Source: Thinopyrum elongatum (taxonomy: Eukaryota > Streptophyta > Magnoliopsida > Poales > Poaceae). Taken from it: DNA of 64,000 nucleotides. The stretch covers positions 726,980,181-727,044,180 of the forward strand of contig CM022298.1 in the NCBI GenBank assembly GCA_011799875.1, given 5' to 3'. The notes below the pieces were generated by a model, which saw nothing but the letters and a program-made list of their open reading frames with translations, did no database searches and had not been told where the DNA came from. The position numbers and the translations under genes are program-made. This document shows positions 32,641 to 44,365 of this stretch, in pieces; position 1 is the first letter of the stretch; each line of letters starts with the position of its first letter.

Positions 32641-32720
32641 GCTGCTCCAAGATCAGCGACTTGGGGCTCGCCAAGCTCTTCTCGGACAACGTTGTGGCTG
32701 GGACCACAGTACCTTGCAGC
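32641..32720 (+). pseudogene. Fragment of a plant receptor-like kinase (activation segment)
   Basis: The plus strand reads KISDLGLAKLFSDNVVAGTT, close to the DFG region of plant receptor-like kinases (KISDFGLAKL...VAGT.GYLAPE). DFG reads DLG and the APE part is lost. The fragment is about 25 codons, with no kinase sequence on either side. It lies 70 bases after the primer site of an LTR, so it is probably a captured or filler fragment. Confidence 0.55.
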
Positions 32721-33087
32721 GCCAGGGCACGCTATTAGTTACAGGCGTTGCCGCCGCCACCTACACCAACGTGCCCACCCATCTCCCCCGGCCCCGCACG
32801 GACGGGCAATAGAACTTCGCCATGGTCCTTGCCAGTGAAGAGGTGCTGCCATGCCTTCCTTATTCTCCTCGACACCGACATGCATGGACTACATCTCATC
32901 CTTATTCGCCTGTGCAACGCTGGCCATGGCCCCTCGATTGACCTGGAATCAAGGAAAAAAAAATAGCGCACTACATAAAATACCGCCGCCCCTTAAATTA
33001 CGCTATAGCGTGCTGTTAGCGAGACAGCGTACACTGATTTATTTAGAGAGACAATTCTGTACACGCTATACTGTGCTAGTAGCCGCG
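32721..33087. other. Unassigned, locally GC-rich
   Basis: Short overlapping frames on both strands without motifs. 33000-33080 contains 'cgctata' and 'gcgt.c' strings of unclear origin. Confidence 0.3.
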
Positions 33088-33151
33088 CCTAAACTATACG
33101 AAGTTTGACTCTGACAAATCTTATATAAGGAGTAAAAAGGGCCAGAGGGAG
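33088..33151. mobile_element. Half of a Stowaway-type MITE
   Basis: Read on the minus strand it begins CTCCCTCTGGCCCTTTTTA and continues 'ataagatttgtcagagtcaa', the familiar 5' part of a grass Stowaway MITE. TA follows the right end. The other half and its terminal repeat are absent. Confidence 0.6.
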
Positions 33152-33560
33152 TACTACCTCAGCATCAGCAAATCCCTGCAGCTCCTTGAGAACTAATTAG
33201 TTAGGAGTCCATGTAATTCATTAGTGCTGTTTATCTGGGTTTGATTAGTCATAACTGTGCACATTAGCTTTGTTGTTATCTCAACCTTCTCACGATGCTT
33301 CCTGCCTTATCTACTGCTTCTACGCTTCCTAGCTTCACGACTTGGAAGCTAAGCAATTGTTGAAAGTACAATCTCCTCGTGCCCGGTTGAAGTTAGACTG
33401 TTCTCAAATGTAGCTCGTGATTGCTAGCCAATTGTTTAAGGATTAAGAAATAGTGGAACATGCGATGTTTGCTAATGGAAGCTTTGACATAGACCCTCCT
33501 TGAAGATTTAAAATATTACAATTGTTACATGAATACAAATATGGCTTGATAAATTCAATA
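33152..33560. other. No gene recognised
   Basis: AT-rich, short frames only. Confidence 0.3.
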
Positions 33561-34040
33561 CCTATTTCACTATAGAATTCCCATTGATCGGTAATGATCT
33601 CATGACTTGCAAGTCACTCCTCAATCCTTCGCTGTGGGGTGCGGGGCCGGCAGCGCTCGGATCTAATCCCCCTGGCGCTGCCCTGGGGTGGCGGCGCTGA
33701 GGGGGTCGAGCACACACGGTGATGGTGCACACATGTTTTCCCTTATAAGATATCAATTGTCTCAAGCTCTCAATAAGAGAGGGTTAGCCCCTCCAATTTG
33801 AGAAGGCGAAAAGACCTTGGTCCAACGTTGAGCCTGAGGCGCAGAACCAGAAGCTGCACTCGAAGACATTTTGAACCCTAAACTGATTGAAACAACGACC
33901 AGGCCTTCTTGAGTCCTCCGCTCTGCACAACATAGCCGAGACTAGGAGGCGTCACAGAGAATGCCCCCGGTCAAACGCGAGGACGACAAGACGAAGCCAA
34001 GGCAGGGCAGAACAAATCTCGACGGAGGCAAAAAATCGCC
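33561..34040 (-). other. GC-richer block, possible retroposon 5' part on the minus strand
   Basis: On the minus strand an ATG at about 33870 opens a frame of about 35 codons beginning MSSSAASGSAPQAQRWTKVF. The composition drops back to AT-rich on both sides. A LINE or captured-leader origin is possible, but I cannot name it. Confidence 0.3.
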
Positions 34041-34890
34041 CACTATACATATAGTTACGACTAAAACACTAGCACTATTCCACTGATTTGGTGATAAACT
34101 GATGTTAAACATTTTACACACTTGAGATTTTTAAATATTTACATATATCTAATTGAGCCTGATTCTTATAGCGCAAAAACTAGAGATCTCTACCAAGATA
34201 TTTAAAGGTACACGCACATACGTATACATATAGTTACGCACTTATGAATTAGTCAAACAAAGACATATGATTTTAGCATTTATTGTTTCTTCACATATGA
34301 GAAATTTTGATTCAAATATATTGTTTATGACACAATTTATTGAAAATGTAAAATTTATTACAAAATATGACTTAAATTACTAAGATATATTAGTTTTGGT
34401 TTTCAATTCAGAAAATGAACTGTTAACAAGTATAAAATTTTAATATAAATATATATTTATTGATGCACCAAATTTATGCAAGCCAAAAATTATTTAGTAT
34501 GCGGAAACATATGATATGTTAGTGTTATATTTGTATTAAATTTTCATATATTTATTTTATATTTATTTTGAGAGAAAATTAACATATAAAAATTTGAAAA
34601 GTCAATCCAACGTAACATTTTTTAATTTCAGAATTCAAATAATAGATATTATAGCGACAGGAAACATTGTACATTAAAAAACATGTGTTACATAATTAGT
34701 TAGAATTCTAGGTTGATAATTTTTTTTAAGGAGTTATAAAAGTTTGATATTAAAATCCACTAGCCGTTTTGAACCGAGATCAAGAATAAACAAGTTCAAT
34801 GTAAAGTTTCAATTGTTGGTTAATTTTGTTATAACACGCTAAATCGATTAATAATTCCTTGAAGGTAATTTTATTTTTGGAATAATTGCT
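34041..34890. other. Strongly AT-rich spacer
   Basis: Runs of 'atataaat' and 'aaatttat' with no frame of note and no terminal repeats seen. Confidence 0.4.
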
Positions 34891-35212
34891 TAAAGATTAT
34901 GCATGAGAAGACATGTCTTTTTCTGCTTAAAATATCCAATATGCCTCCATATTTTCTCACATACACGGGCCTATGTTTGTGTCCAAAATGCCATTATTGT
35001 TTTTCATCTTCTTGGCAGGGTTTTTGAGATCTTCAAAGAGGGTGCACCGCTTACATTTGCCATTCAACGCCACCCAACAATGCGACAAAGTGAAAGACTT
35101 TTTCTTAACATGATGATACAAAGTGACGGCAAACCCATCTTGCAAGAAGGAAAACAGGCATCAACATAATTCCCAAGCGAAGCAAGCAATAAAAATGTTG
35201 ACCATGTGAAGT
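34891..35212 (+). other. Short open stretch, unrecognised
   Basis: A frame 34903-35169 (88 codons) follows. An acceptor-like 'cttcttggcag' sits at about 35009-35019. The part after it (VFEIFKEGAPLTFAIQRHP...) could be an exon, but no family is recognised. It ends at the CACTA insertion point. Confidence 0.25.
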
Positions 35213-35740
35213 CACTACCAGAAACTGAAATTTTTCTGTGTGCCAGATAGTTTTCCTGTCGGGCCCGCAACCAGCCCACAGTAAAATTACATTTTGCTGT
35301 CGGTGCTCAGCCCACAGAAATAATTAGCATGCCGCTTCCGCGGCCCACTGCTGAAAACGCTAGCGCCCCACAGAAATTTCCTTACTTTCGTGCCGCGGAG
35401 CCTGTTTTCACGCCTGATATCGCGTCACGCTTGTGGATAGAAATCCCTAGCCACAAACTCCCCCCAAATTTCCCTTAGTCCACCCTGCCCCAAATCCCTC
35501 GCCGCCTCCTGCCTCCCGGGCCGCCCGACCACCGTCCCCTCCGTTCCACCACGCCGTAAAATCACCTGAGCACCTCCCCGCCCCCATCCGAGCGCCGCCC
35601 CGTCCCCATCGGGGCGCCGCTCCTACCGTAGTTTGCGGCTCCAACTCCTCCATCCCCGCAGATCTGTCACAGGTTGCTTCACATCGACGTCGATTTGCTC
35701 CATCCGTGGTCTACTCCGACTCTCTATATAGCCTCCCCTG

Positions 35741-36917
35741 GATACTCTCTCCTCCCCTTCCTCCGCCGTCGCCGGGAGATGCCGTCGGTCTAAGCTCGGG
35801 GGGCCGACGGCGGTGGCGGAGAACATCGCCTCTCTCCCGTGGATCTGGGGTTGTGCGGGGCCCCGAATCGTGTGGAGGCGTGTCCGATCCGATCTGCAAC
35901 GACGATGGCTATGGCGTGGCGGCGTCGGAGGTGGCGCGGGCTGCGGGCGCGGCGGACAGCCCTGTTCGGGCGGCGGCGGCGTGCCATCTACCTTCGGATC
36001 GGTGGCGGCGGCGTGGAGGGCCTGGTTGTCGGGGCGGCGGCACCTCCGGTCAGATCTGTTCTGACCGGTGCAGTCGGCGATGGTGGTCATCTCTTCCGTC
36101 AGAGGTGGTCGGCCTGCGGTTGGGTGGTCGGATCTCGAGATTCGTCATCTAGTCCCGGTTACGAGTCGGGAAGACATAGTTGCCGGTGAAAACCGAGCCA
36201 TTGGCGGGCGATGGCGGCGTTTTTGAGCCGTTACCTTGATGAAGGCATCGTCATGTAACTGTTGTCGACCCACTCGTGCTGCTTCAGGGGAAACCCTAGG
36301 ATCTGGTCTTCCAGATCGGACGATGGCGGTACTATGGTGCCGTTTCTCTCTTGGGAGCATCGTTTGTGGAGTAGCGCTGGAAGACAGAGGCAGGAGGTGG
36401 AGCGGCTTCGTCTTGCACGGTGCTTCGGTGGAGCTGTCAAGTCATGCCTGGCCGACAGGTGCTACGCTGAGTCATGCCTGGTTGGCAGGTGCTACGCATG
36501 ACAGATCTTACAGAGTCTTCGCGTCTGGGCGGATGAGCGCAGTGTGGTGGCGCCGTTGGGCACCGTGGTGGCGTCGACGGATGTCCGGACTGGCAAGAAT
36601 AATGCGGATATCTCTCCTGAAGATGGGTCAGTGGTCCGATGATGATGACGGCTTCTAAAACGTGTGCATGTGGTGTGTGCTTTAGGTAGGCTGCACCGGC
36701 TGTTGGTCCCGATACGTTATGTGGATGGATCGGCGACAACACCGGTTTTAGATATGGGGAGTGAGAGCATTCCACATTATCGAGTTTGTAGGTGTGAGTG
36801 GTGGCTTCGGATGAATTGATGTATGTTTTTGTCAGACCTTTATGGAATAATTAATAAAGATGGCTGCATGCATCGATTGATGCAGAGGCCGGCGGTTTAA
36901 AATCCTTATCTAAAAAA
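35741..36917 (+). mobile_element. Retroposon of about 1.18 kb inside the CACTA element
   Basis: It is flanked by ATATAGCCTCCCCTG (35726-35740) and ATATAGCCACCCCTG (36918-36932), a 15-bp TSD with one mismatch. It ends 'ataattaataaagatggctg', 'gatgcagaggccgg' and a short A-rich tail, the style of grass non-LTR retroposon 3' ends. The GC-rich body is open in several frames (for example 35706-36152) but shows no RT. It could be a 5'-truncated LINE or a non-autonomous derivative. An internal 'gtcatgcctgg..gacaggtgctacgc' duplication is at 36444-36500. Confidence 0.75.
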
Positions 36918-37365
36918 ATATAGCCACCCCTGAACCACACCATAGAAGGCTTGTCGACCGTCGCCTGCAGCTCCATCTCCGGCGTCTTCCCTCTCCGCAC
37001 AGTGCCAATCTCCTCCAAACTGCAAGTCCACGTGGGTACAAACTTGGTTTCCTAACGAACTGCACTTTATTTGGGTGCTAACTTTTCAATTGTTTGTCTT
37101 TCTTATTGATTTATAAATGACATGGTCTGTTCAGTTTATTTTCAAATCCGATGTACCATCTTGAAAACGAAATTTGTATGAATGCAATTTCTTTTCATTG
37201 TGCATTAGCAGGTTCTGTGCCTAAACATTTTTTTTTTGTGATTTTGTCCTATGTTCGGATGCATAAGGAGTTAGATTTCTTTCTCTTCTCATTAGAGTTC
37301 ATGCAGCACTCTCTGTAATTTTTCACCATACTCATGTTTTTCTACCTGAATTTTGTGCAAATCAG

Positions 37366-37557
37366 ATATTTTCGTCAAGAGAAGGATTGATTTTTGTGGA
37401 ATGAAAAAAGAAAAAAAGTGGTTCTACAATAATATCATGTATTTCTCAAACCATGTTGGAGGCGGCAGCACTGCTGCTGTTGATCCTGCGATGGGCATAG
37501 TGAAGGCTGCAGTTAGGACTTCAAGGAGGAAAGGGAGACATATTACTTCTTGGAAAG
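37366..37557 (+). CDS. Exon-like open segment within the CACTA element, unknown product
   Basis: The open stretch is bounded by an acceptor (TGCAAATCAG|) and a donor (GAAAG|GTGAGT). It is exactly 192 bases (64 codons), so intron phases are symmetrical. It encodes a Lys/Arg-rich peptide with VGGGSTAAVDPAMGIVKAAVRTS near the middle. No family was recognised. A neighbouring acceptor 'catttgcag' at about 38917 may mark a further exon. It is likely a captured or element-specific transcript. Confidence 0.3.
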
Positions 37558-40134
37558 GTGAGTTCTCTACAGAAAAATGTTTAACTGAACCTGTTGACTT
37601 TCATTGTTATGTTGTGATAAAAGAATCAATGCCTAAGTTGTTGGTTTATTTGAATTGGATTGTACTCCAAGAATCCTCCAAATGTGGTACCTAATTTCTG
37701 AACATAGCACCATCTTGTAAAATAGGGCTGGGCAGCATGAGCCAACCACAGGGGGTGATGTTTCAAGAAAATAATCTGATTGTAGCTGTCGAACTGGGAT
37801 TAATAATGTGCTGTTCCACCTCCCAATTTCTTAAAGGACAAGTTCTACAGATTTATTTTTTCTTATGTTATCTAAAAATGCTTGCAAGTAATGTGTAGTT
37901 CATCTAAGGAGCGTTTTAGCGCCATGATTCAGCCCTCCAGCGAGCGCTCGGCTTGGAGCTGACCATTGTCATCTCCCTGCTCATGGCCTTGCCCCCTAGT
38001 TTCTTTTTACCGTACTAAGCTGCTGAAGGTTTTTTATTGATTATTTTAACTCATCACAGTACACCAAATATAAGTAATGATAATAAGATTGCTCCTTCCA
38101 TGTTTTTTGCTGAAAGTAGCCTCCAACCTTCTCAAATCTGGAAATTGTTTTGTACAGAGGCTTTCATCCATGGAGAAGCACATCGATGGAGAAATGAGAC
38201 ATTGTCAAAGGCAAGCTGTTTGAGGTACATACTCTGTACTAGTTAGAACATATGAGCAATGTTTCTGCAATGATGTTCCATATGTATGATTTGCAGCTCC
38301 ATCGATTAATTTGCAGATTGACATTTCATTCATCTCGATTTTTGTACATAACTACATGATTAAATGATCGGCACGAGTTAATTCTGACATGATCTTTTGT
38401 GGTTCTGAACTCTTTAAGAATAGGATTAAAGGCATGTATGTTGTGAAATCATCACTTTAGTATTATCAACGGAATATGACTGCTTGATAATTTTACAGTT
38501 TGTCTAGAAATATCCTTTATTTAAAACTGAAGGTTACTTATTTTTGTGGTACATGGTCACAGATGTAACTCTACCAAGATAAATTAGTTAATGTAATGTG
38601 GAGATGGGATCAGATTTGCAGTTTTTGTCACTATGATGATAACCTGAAACATTTGTCTTCATTGTTTTATAGCTTAACTGAACTGTGTCACTGTTTTCCG
38701 CAACTATCTGTTAGTCATTGTGCAATGAGACGTCAGAGTCATCGAACGGCTGAACACTACCAGAAACTGAAATGCTACGATGAAGAGCTTTCAAATTATT
38801 TTGTAAATCTCAAATGTGTATACTTAACCCCTTCCACATTTCAATGGTGTATGCTCTTGAACCTAGAAATTAAATGTTGGTCAACACCTATTTTTGTCTG
38901 CCTTTTCTCATTTGCAGTTCATCTAGATTAGGAGCAAAATTCAAGATTCAGCATCTAAAAGAGATGTAAGAGCCCTAGATCAAATAGAGGTATGGTATTT
39001 TACTTTTGTTTGCATCATCTTCTCCAAAAGTATTATCACGAATAATTTTCTCTCAAGTTGTTCCCTATATATTAAAACACTATGTTATGTCCAGTCTCCT
39101 CAAGATCATGATATCTGGGTTGAGCTAGTAGCTACCGTTGGTTTAGTTTGTATGCAACTACTCTTTCTATTTTGTTGGGATCTTTTGCAGTACCACAATA
39201 AATTATTCTCTCGTTTTGTTTGTCCAAACCTTTTTGGTTTCATTCTCTTCCATTATGCTGGTTTAGGAAGCATGGAGCAGTTGCATGGCAGGCACAAGGA
39301 ACATCATTAGTATAATGACATGGAGCTTCCAACAATAACCTGAGTTTATCTATCAAGGCAAGAAATTATACCATATTCTTCTGAAATCAAATAACTTCTC
39401 TAATAAAGAAAACAAGACCAATAGGGACTAGCCTATGTGGCATTTATATTAAGAAGGAAACAACATAGGCACACCAGAAACCTCTAATAAGTTATGTACT
39501 CAAGCCATTTGCAGATAGTCCTGTCATACAAACCTCAAAGCACATGCTTAGGATGTTATTTTAATGGATTTTGTCCATTTTGTTGTGCTTGTATCAAATC
39601 TGAGACAGGATTGTAGAACAAATCACTCAATTATTTTGTCTATATAGCTGTCAAATTGGGTAACTTCGTTGTTGAAAAAAAAGCAAGTTAGCTATTATAC
39701 CCATGTTAATGTGAGAAACTGAAATAACAAATAGGTTATTGTAGCAAACTTGAAGACCATCTCGAGGAAATAGATATTATTCCTGTTTCTTGCTATTTTA
39801 TTGTAGCAAACTGTTGACACTTGCACATTTTACAAGTTCAATTATGTGCAGTGCAGGGTAACCTTGGAGATCATCTTGCAACCAAAGTTATAGCAAAACC
39901 TTATAGAAAATGAGGTCTCAAGTTTGGAATAGTTGGCTGATGCACTTGTGTTTTTTTGGATGTTGTACCTTTGTTTTTGTTGACCACTGAATGTAAATTC
40001 TATGCAACTACATCAGAAGATATGTGAATTCGCAACTGTATGATGTAAACTATTGATGTGTCTATGTTCTGAATATTGGAACAACTATGTGGAGAGCAAT
40101 TTTTTTTTGTTTATTGGTTTCCTTTTTTCCTGAC
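37558..40134 (+). other. AT-rich interior of the CACTA element
   Basis: Intron-like, T-rich sequence with short frames (for example 38596-38931). I recognise no transposase or domain. Confidence 0.4.
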
Positions 40135-40403
40135 GGTGGTGCCTGACAGGAATACACCACTTCTGTGATTTGCCAAACCTGCTGCTCGCATATCCCTGTC
40201 GGGCCAAAACCGTCAGAGGAAGAAAGAAACTGACAGGAATTAAGGTCCTGTCAGCCAAGCGACAGGCATATTTTAGTTTCCCTGTCAAGCTATCCCCGAT
40301 GGCTAATCCTGAGTGCTGGCCAACAGGAAATACTTTCCCTGACGGTTTTCCCTATTTTCTTGTCGGTTCCGGTCTCACAGAGATATTTCAGTTTATGGTA
40401 GTG
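40135..40403. repeat. Right subterminal repeat field of the CACTA element
   Basis: Recurrent 'cctgtcgggcc', 'cctgtcag', 'ctgacagg', 'cctgacgg' and 'cttgtcgg' strings in both orientations precede the terminal repeat. The same motif is at 35250-35310. Confidence 0.75.
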
Positions 40404-40449
40404 AGTAAGCAATACATACATGGCTTTCGATTCTAATGCCACTTAAAAA

Positions 40450-41179
40450 ACCCGAGATGTATCGGTATCCTCCTAAGTCATCACATGCTCAGTATACCGT
40501 TATCCCCGTTACCGGTTTTGTTCTTCTTTCTCACTATCGTGTTCCGGCATCCTCGTGATGTTGTTACCTGTGTCTGGCCAGATGATGATGGATGAAGTCA
40601 CACCGAGAGGGCCCTAAGGACATCTCTCCATCATCAGAGGAGCAAATCCCACTCTCGAGCTATCTAGTCACTTGTCAATTTTTTTGATGAGTCTGTAAGT
40701 TGTCGTTATGATCACCGTGTTACAGTTGATGTTTGAGCAACCCCAAAATCCACCATACGGTAAGAACTGACTACGATACTACAATGGTCTAAGGAGCAAA
40801 ATCACACGTTAACACTCCGTGTTATTACAATTGATTACAGACGATATTAACTCAATTCATAATAGACAAGTTTGGGTCGATTCAATATGATCATCCTTCC
40901 AACGTCATAATCTCAATCTTGTTTTAGGACTATGGTTTCCACTTAACGATAACCTAAGATCCGGAAAACGTGATCACCAACAACACTAGAGCTAGTCCTA
41001 GAGGCAAGGTTAGGAATCTTTTATTTAACCATTTATCATTCCACACTTCCATATGAGTTTTCCACTGAATCGCATATTCCAGGATTATAGCAGTTACAGC
41101 ATGGAATATAAACTCTTTTATTATGAACATGAAAATATAATAATACAAATATTATTGCCTCTAAGGCATATTTCCAACA
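40450..41179 (-). repeat. Reverse-oriented copia LTR of the Angela/WIS/BARE superfamily (left border uncertain)
   Basis: Read on the minus strand from 41179 it starts TGTTGGAAATATGCCTTAGA, the classic start of this copia group. It continues with 'gcaataatatttgtatt'. The left border was not fixed, because no terminal TG was confirmed near 40450 and this LTR differs clearly from that of element E. Confidence 0.65.
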
Positions 41180-41660
41180 GTCTCCCACTTGCATTAGAGT
41201 CAATAATCTAGTTAGTACATTTTTCTTTTATATCAATGGCAATCCGGTGTTTGTTCATGCTTTGCTTGTGGTAGAGCCTTCGTTGTATCAGATATGGAAA
41301 ACTTCAGATCCATGTGTATCATTTGCATATCTATGCATATATCATGCTTTCACATGAATTCATAATTTATGTGAAACAAGCTTAGTATATATTGAATCAC
41401 TGACAAGACCTTTGATTCGTTAGATTGAGCTATAGAACCACTATTTGAGAACATTGTTCTATTTGCACAATCATCCAGAAACCGTACCAATTTCATAAGT
41501 GAACCTTTGATTCATCAGCCTCTATTGTTGCTTCTAAAGCGACAATATAGTCAGCCTTCTGTTATAGAATTCATCACAATAACTTTCTTGGAACCATTCC
41601 AACTTACTATGCCACCATAAATCATTTAATTGAAATCAAAATTCGCTTGGAGCACTGATT
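41180..41660 (-). pseudogene. Copia pol 3' remnant attached to the reverse LTR
   Basis: Next to the LTR on the minus strand is a purine-rich 'gcaagtgggagac' tract. Further in, a short RNase H remnant reads ADYIVALEATIEADES. Stops and frameshifts are frequent. It ends near 41660, so only the last few hundred bases of the element survive. Confidence 0.6.
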
Positions 41661-41748
41661 AAAGATTTTTGTTGATGTACTACTTACATCAAGCAGACGC
41701 CACGCCGTGCCGCGGCCTCCGCGCCACCACGCAGGACCTTCGCGGCCT

Positions 41749-43319
41749 TGATATGTCTCCAACATATCTATAATTTTTTATTGTTCCATGCTATTATATT
41801 ATCTATCTTGGATGTTTTATATGCATTAATATGCTATTTTATATCATTTTTTGGGACTAACCTATTAACCTAGTGCCCAGTGCCAATTGTTGTTTTTTTT
41901 CTTGTTTTTGTCTTTCACAGAAAATCAATACCAAACGGAGTCCAAACGGAACGAAACTTTTTGACGATTTTTTTTGGATAACAAGACACCTATGAAGCTT
42001 CAGGAAGAGGCCAGAAGACCGACGAGGGGGCCACTAGCCCTAGGGGCGCGCCCCGTAGGCTTGTGGGCCCCCTGTGGCTCTCCTAACCCTAATCTCCGCT
42101 CTATAAATACCCAAATATTCCCCTTACATCAGAGGGCACATCAAAAATACTTTTCCGCCGCCGCAAGCTTCTGTTCTCGTGAGATCCCATCTTGGGGCCT
42201 TTTCGACACTCCACCGGAGGGGGATTCAATCACGGAGGGCCTCTACACCAACCTTGCTGTCCTTCCGATGATGTGTGAGTAGTTTACCATGGACCTAAGG
42301 GTCCGTATCTAGTAGCTAAATGGCTTCTTATCTCTCTTTGATCTTCAATACAATGTTCTCCTCGATGTTCTGGGAGATCTATTCGATGTAATCTTATTTT
42401 GCGGTGCGTTTGTTGAGATCCGATGAATTGTGGATTTATGATCAGATTATCTATGAGTATTATTTGAGTCTTCTCTTAACTCTTTTATGCATGATTAAGA
42501 TAGCTTTGTATTTCTCTCCAATCTATCAATTTGGTTTGGCCAACTAGGTTGTTTTTTCTTGCAATGGGAGAGGTGCTTTGTGATAGGTTCAATCTTGCGG
42601 TGTCCTCACCCAATGACACTAGGGGTAGCGAGGCACGTATTTGTATTGTTGCCATTAAGGATAAAAAGATGGGGGTTTTACCATATTCATTGGATATATC
42701 CCTCTACATCATGTCATCTTGCTTAAGGCGTTACTCTGTTCTTATGAACTTAATACTCTAGATGCATGCTGGATAGCTGTCGATGTGTGGAGTAATAGTA
42801 GTAGATGTAGGCAGGAGTCGTTCTACTTGTCACAGACGTGATGCCTATATTCATGATCATTGCCTTAGTTATCGTCATAACTTTGCGCTTTTCTATCAAT
42901 TTCTCAATAGTAATTTGTTTACCCATCGTATGCTTTCTTCGAGAGAGAAGCCTCTAGTGAAACCTATGGCCCCGGGGTCTATTTTCCATCATATTATTTT
43001 CAGATCTATAAAACCAAAAAACACAAAAATACCTTGTTGCAATTTATTTATAGTTATTTTATTTTGCCTTTTACTTATCTTTTATACCTATCTCTATTAG
43101 ATCTCACTCTTGCAAGTGACCGTGAAGGGATTGAAAACCCCTTTTTCGCATTGTGTGCAAGTGTTTATTAGTTTGTGCAGTTGCATCTATTGGGGACTTG
43201 CTTGTGCCTCCTACTGGATTGATACCTTGGTTCTTAACTGAGGGAAATACTTATCTCTACTTGGATGCATCACCCTTTCCTCTTCAAGGGAAAAATCAAC
43301 GCAAGCTCAAGAAGTAGCA
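41749..43319 (+). repeat. 5' LTR of gypsy A (1571 bases)
   Basis: TGATATGTCTCC...GTAGCA. The start matches the 3' LTR at 47174. The total length agrees with the reverse LTR of element C (about 1575 bases after removing E and its TSD). Frames such as 41974-42282 fall in the conserved LTR leader and also appear at 47484-47684; they are not genes. 'ctataaata' near 42110 is the likely TATA box. Confidence 0.88.
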
Positions 43320-43330
43320 GGAAGAATTTC

Positions 43331-43346
43331 TGGTGCCGTTGACGGG
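43331..43346 (+). other. Primer-binding site of gypsy A
   Basis: TGGTGCCGTTGACGGG lies 11 bases after the LTR. It differs at two positions from the usual TGGCGCCGTTGCCGGG of this gypsy group. Confidence 0.7.
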
Positions 43347-43584
43347 AGGTCCTACATCAAGCCTACGAAGTACCTATCATAAACACTCATCTCTTGCACT
43401 TACATTATTTTCCATTTGCCTCTCGTTTTCCTCTCCCCCACTACTAAAGCGTTTTCAGAAAAACACAAAAATATTTGCCTTTTTATTTGCCTTCTTTCCG
43501 TTTGCCTTTATGTCTTACTTGGTTTGTTTGCTTGTTCGCTTGCCATAATTGTGTATTTATTCCAAATCAGAAAGCAAAAAGTTT

Positions 43585-43938
43585 ATGGATCCTCATCCAC
43601 TTGCTAATCTTTTTAAAAGATCCAACTATGATGAACCAATTGCTAGTGAGTTGAGTGCACTAGATTATCTTTATGAAATTTAGCTTGAAATTCGTGAATC
43701 TGAAAATTGTGATGAAATTTATGAAGTGATTCACGATAGCTCCTTTAATGAAGAGCATGATTGCAATGATGTTATTATAAATTCTATTAATGTCAATTGT
43801 GCTAATAATATGCAAAACCCTAATCTTGGGGATGCTAATTTTGCTATGTCCACTACTTATCGTAATGATCATGATTGGGGTGATAATGCTTCTTATGATC
43901 TTGAAAATTTATTTAAGCCTCATGATGAAAGTGGGTAA
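43585..43938 (+). pseudogene. Short gypsy A protein, first part, with in-frame stop
   Basis: ATG 43585 opens MDPHPLANLFKRSNYDEP and is stopped by TAG at 43681-43683. The same frame then continues LEIRESENCDEIYEVIHDSSF... to 43938. It is Asp/Asn/Glu-rich, without retroelement enzyme motifs. It resembles the small internal protein of non-autonomous wheat gypsy elements; its function is unknown. Confidence 0.55.
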
Positions 43939-43939
43939 T

Positions 43940-44365
43940 GAAGAGCATGATTGCAAAGATGTTTGCGATAATATTAAAAGTGGGTTTGAAGATGTCATGA
44001 CTTTAGTTGATGTTAATCCCACTATCTTGGAAGATTATAAAACTTTTATGCTTGTGGATCACCAAGAGAAAATTTTATGTGATAGCTATATTGTTGAATT
44101 TGATTATGATCCTATATGCAATTATTATGAGAGAGAAAAATATGGTTTTAGAAATTTTCATGTTACTAAATTACCTCTCATTATGTTCAGATTGCTATCG
44201 TTTCTTTCTTCTTCCTTGCATATGCTAGCTTCTGCTTGTCTTGATAAATTTTCCCCTATAAAATGCCTATGCATAGGAAGTATGTTATACTTAAACTTCT
44301 TTTTCACATGCTATATGATGCTCTCTTTGTGCTTCAATTTTTGTCTTTCATGTGAGCATCATTAA
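43940..44365 (+). pseudogene. Short gypsy A protein, second part, shifted frame
   Basis: In a different frame: NEEHDCKDVCDNIKSGFEDVMTLVDVNPTILEDYKTFMLVDHQEKILCDSYIVEFDYDP, then a Leu/Phe/Cys-rich tail. The repeat of 'NEEHDC' from the first part suggests an internal duplication. No family named. Confidence 0.5.

Larger units (their letters stand above)
35213..40403 (+). mobile_element. Complete CACTA transposon, 5191 bases, TSD agt, with gene-like cargo
   Basis: The left end is CACTACCAGAAACTGAAATT and the right end, on the minus strand, is CACTACCATAAACTGAAATA. The triplet agt is present at 35210-35212 and 40404-40406. Subterminal motifs 'cctgtcggg', 'cctgtcag', 'ctgacagg' and 'cccacag' cluster within 250 bases of both ends. 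No transposase was recognised. The interior starts with a GC-rich block (35440-35740), then a retroposon insertion, then AT-rich sequence with exon-like islands. It is therefore non-autonomous and probably carries host gene pieces. Confidence 0.93.

Noticed and set aside
35790..36189. Arg/Gly/Trp-rich overlapping frames as a gene
   Set aside because: They fall in a GC-rich retroposon bounded by its own TSD, are open in several frames at once and show no domain.
42531..43100. Frames with hydrophobic segments as genes
   Set aside because: They lie in the LTR of gypsy A, and their sequence recurs in the reverse LTR of element C.
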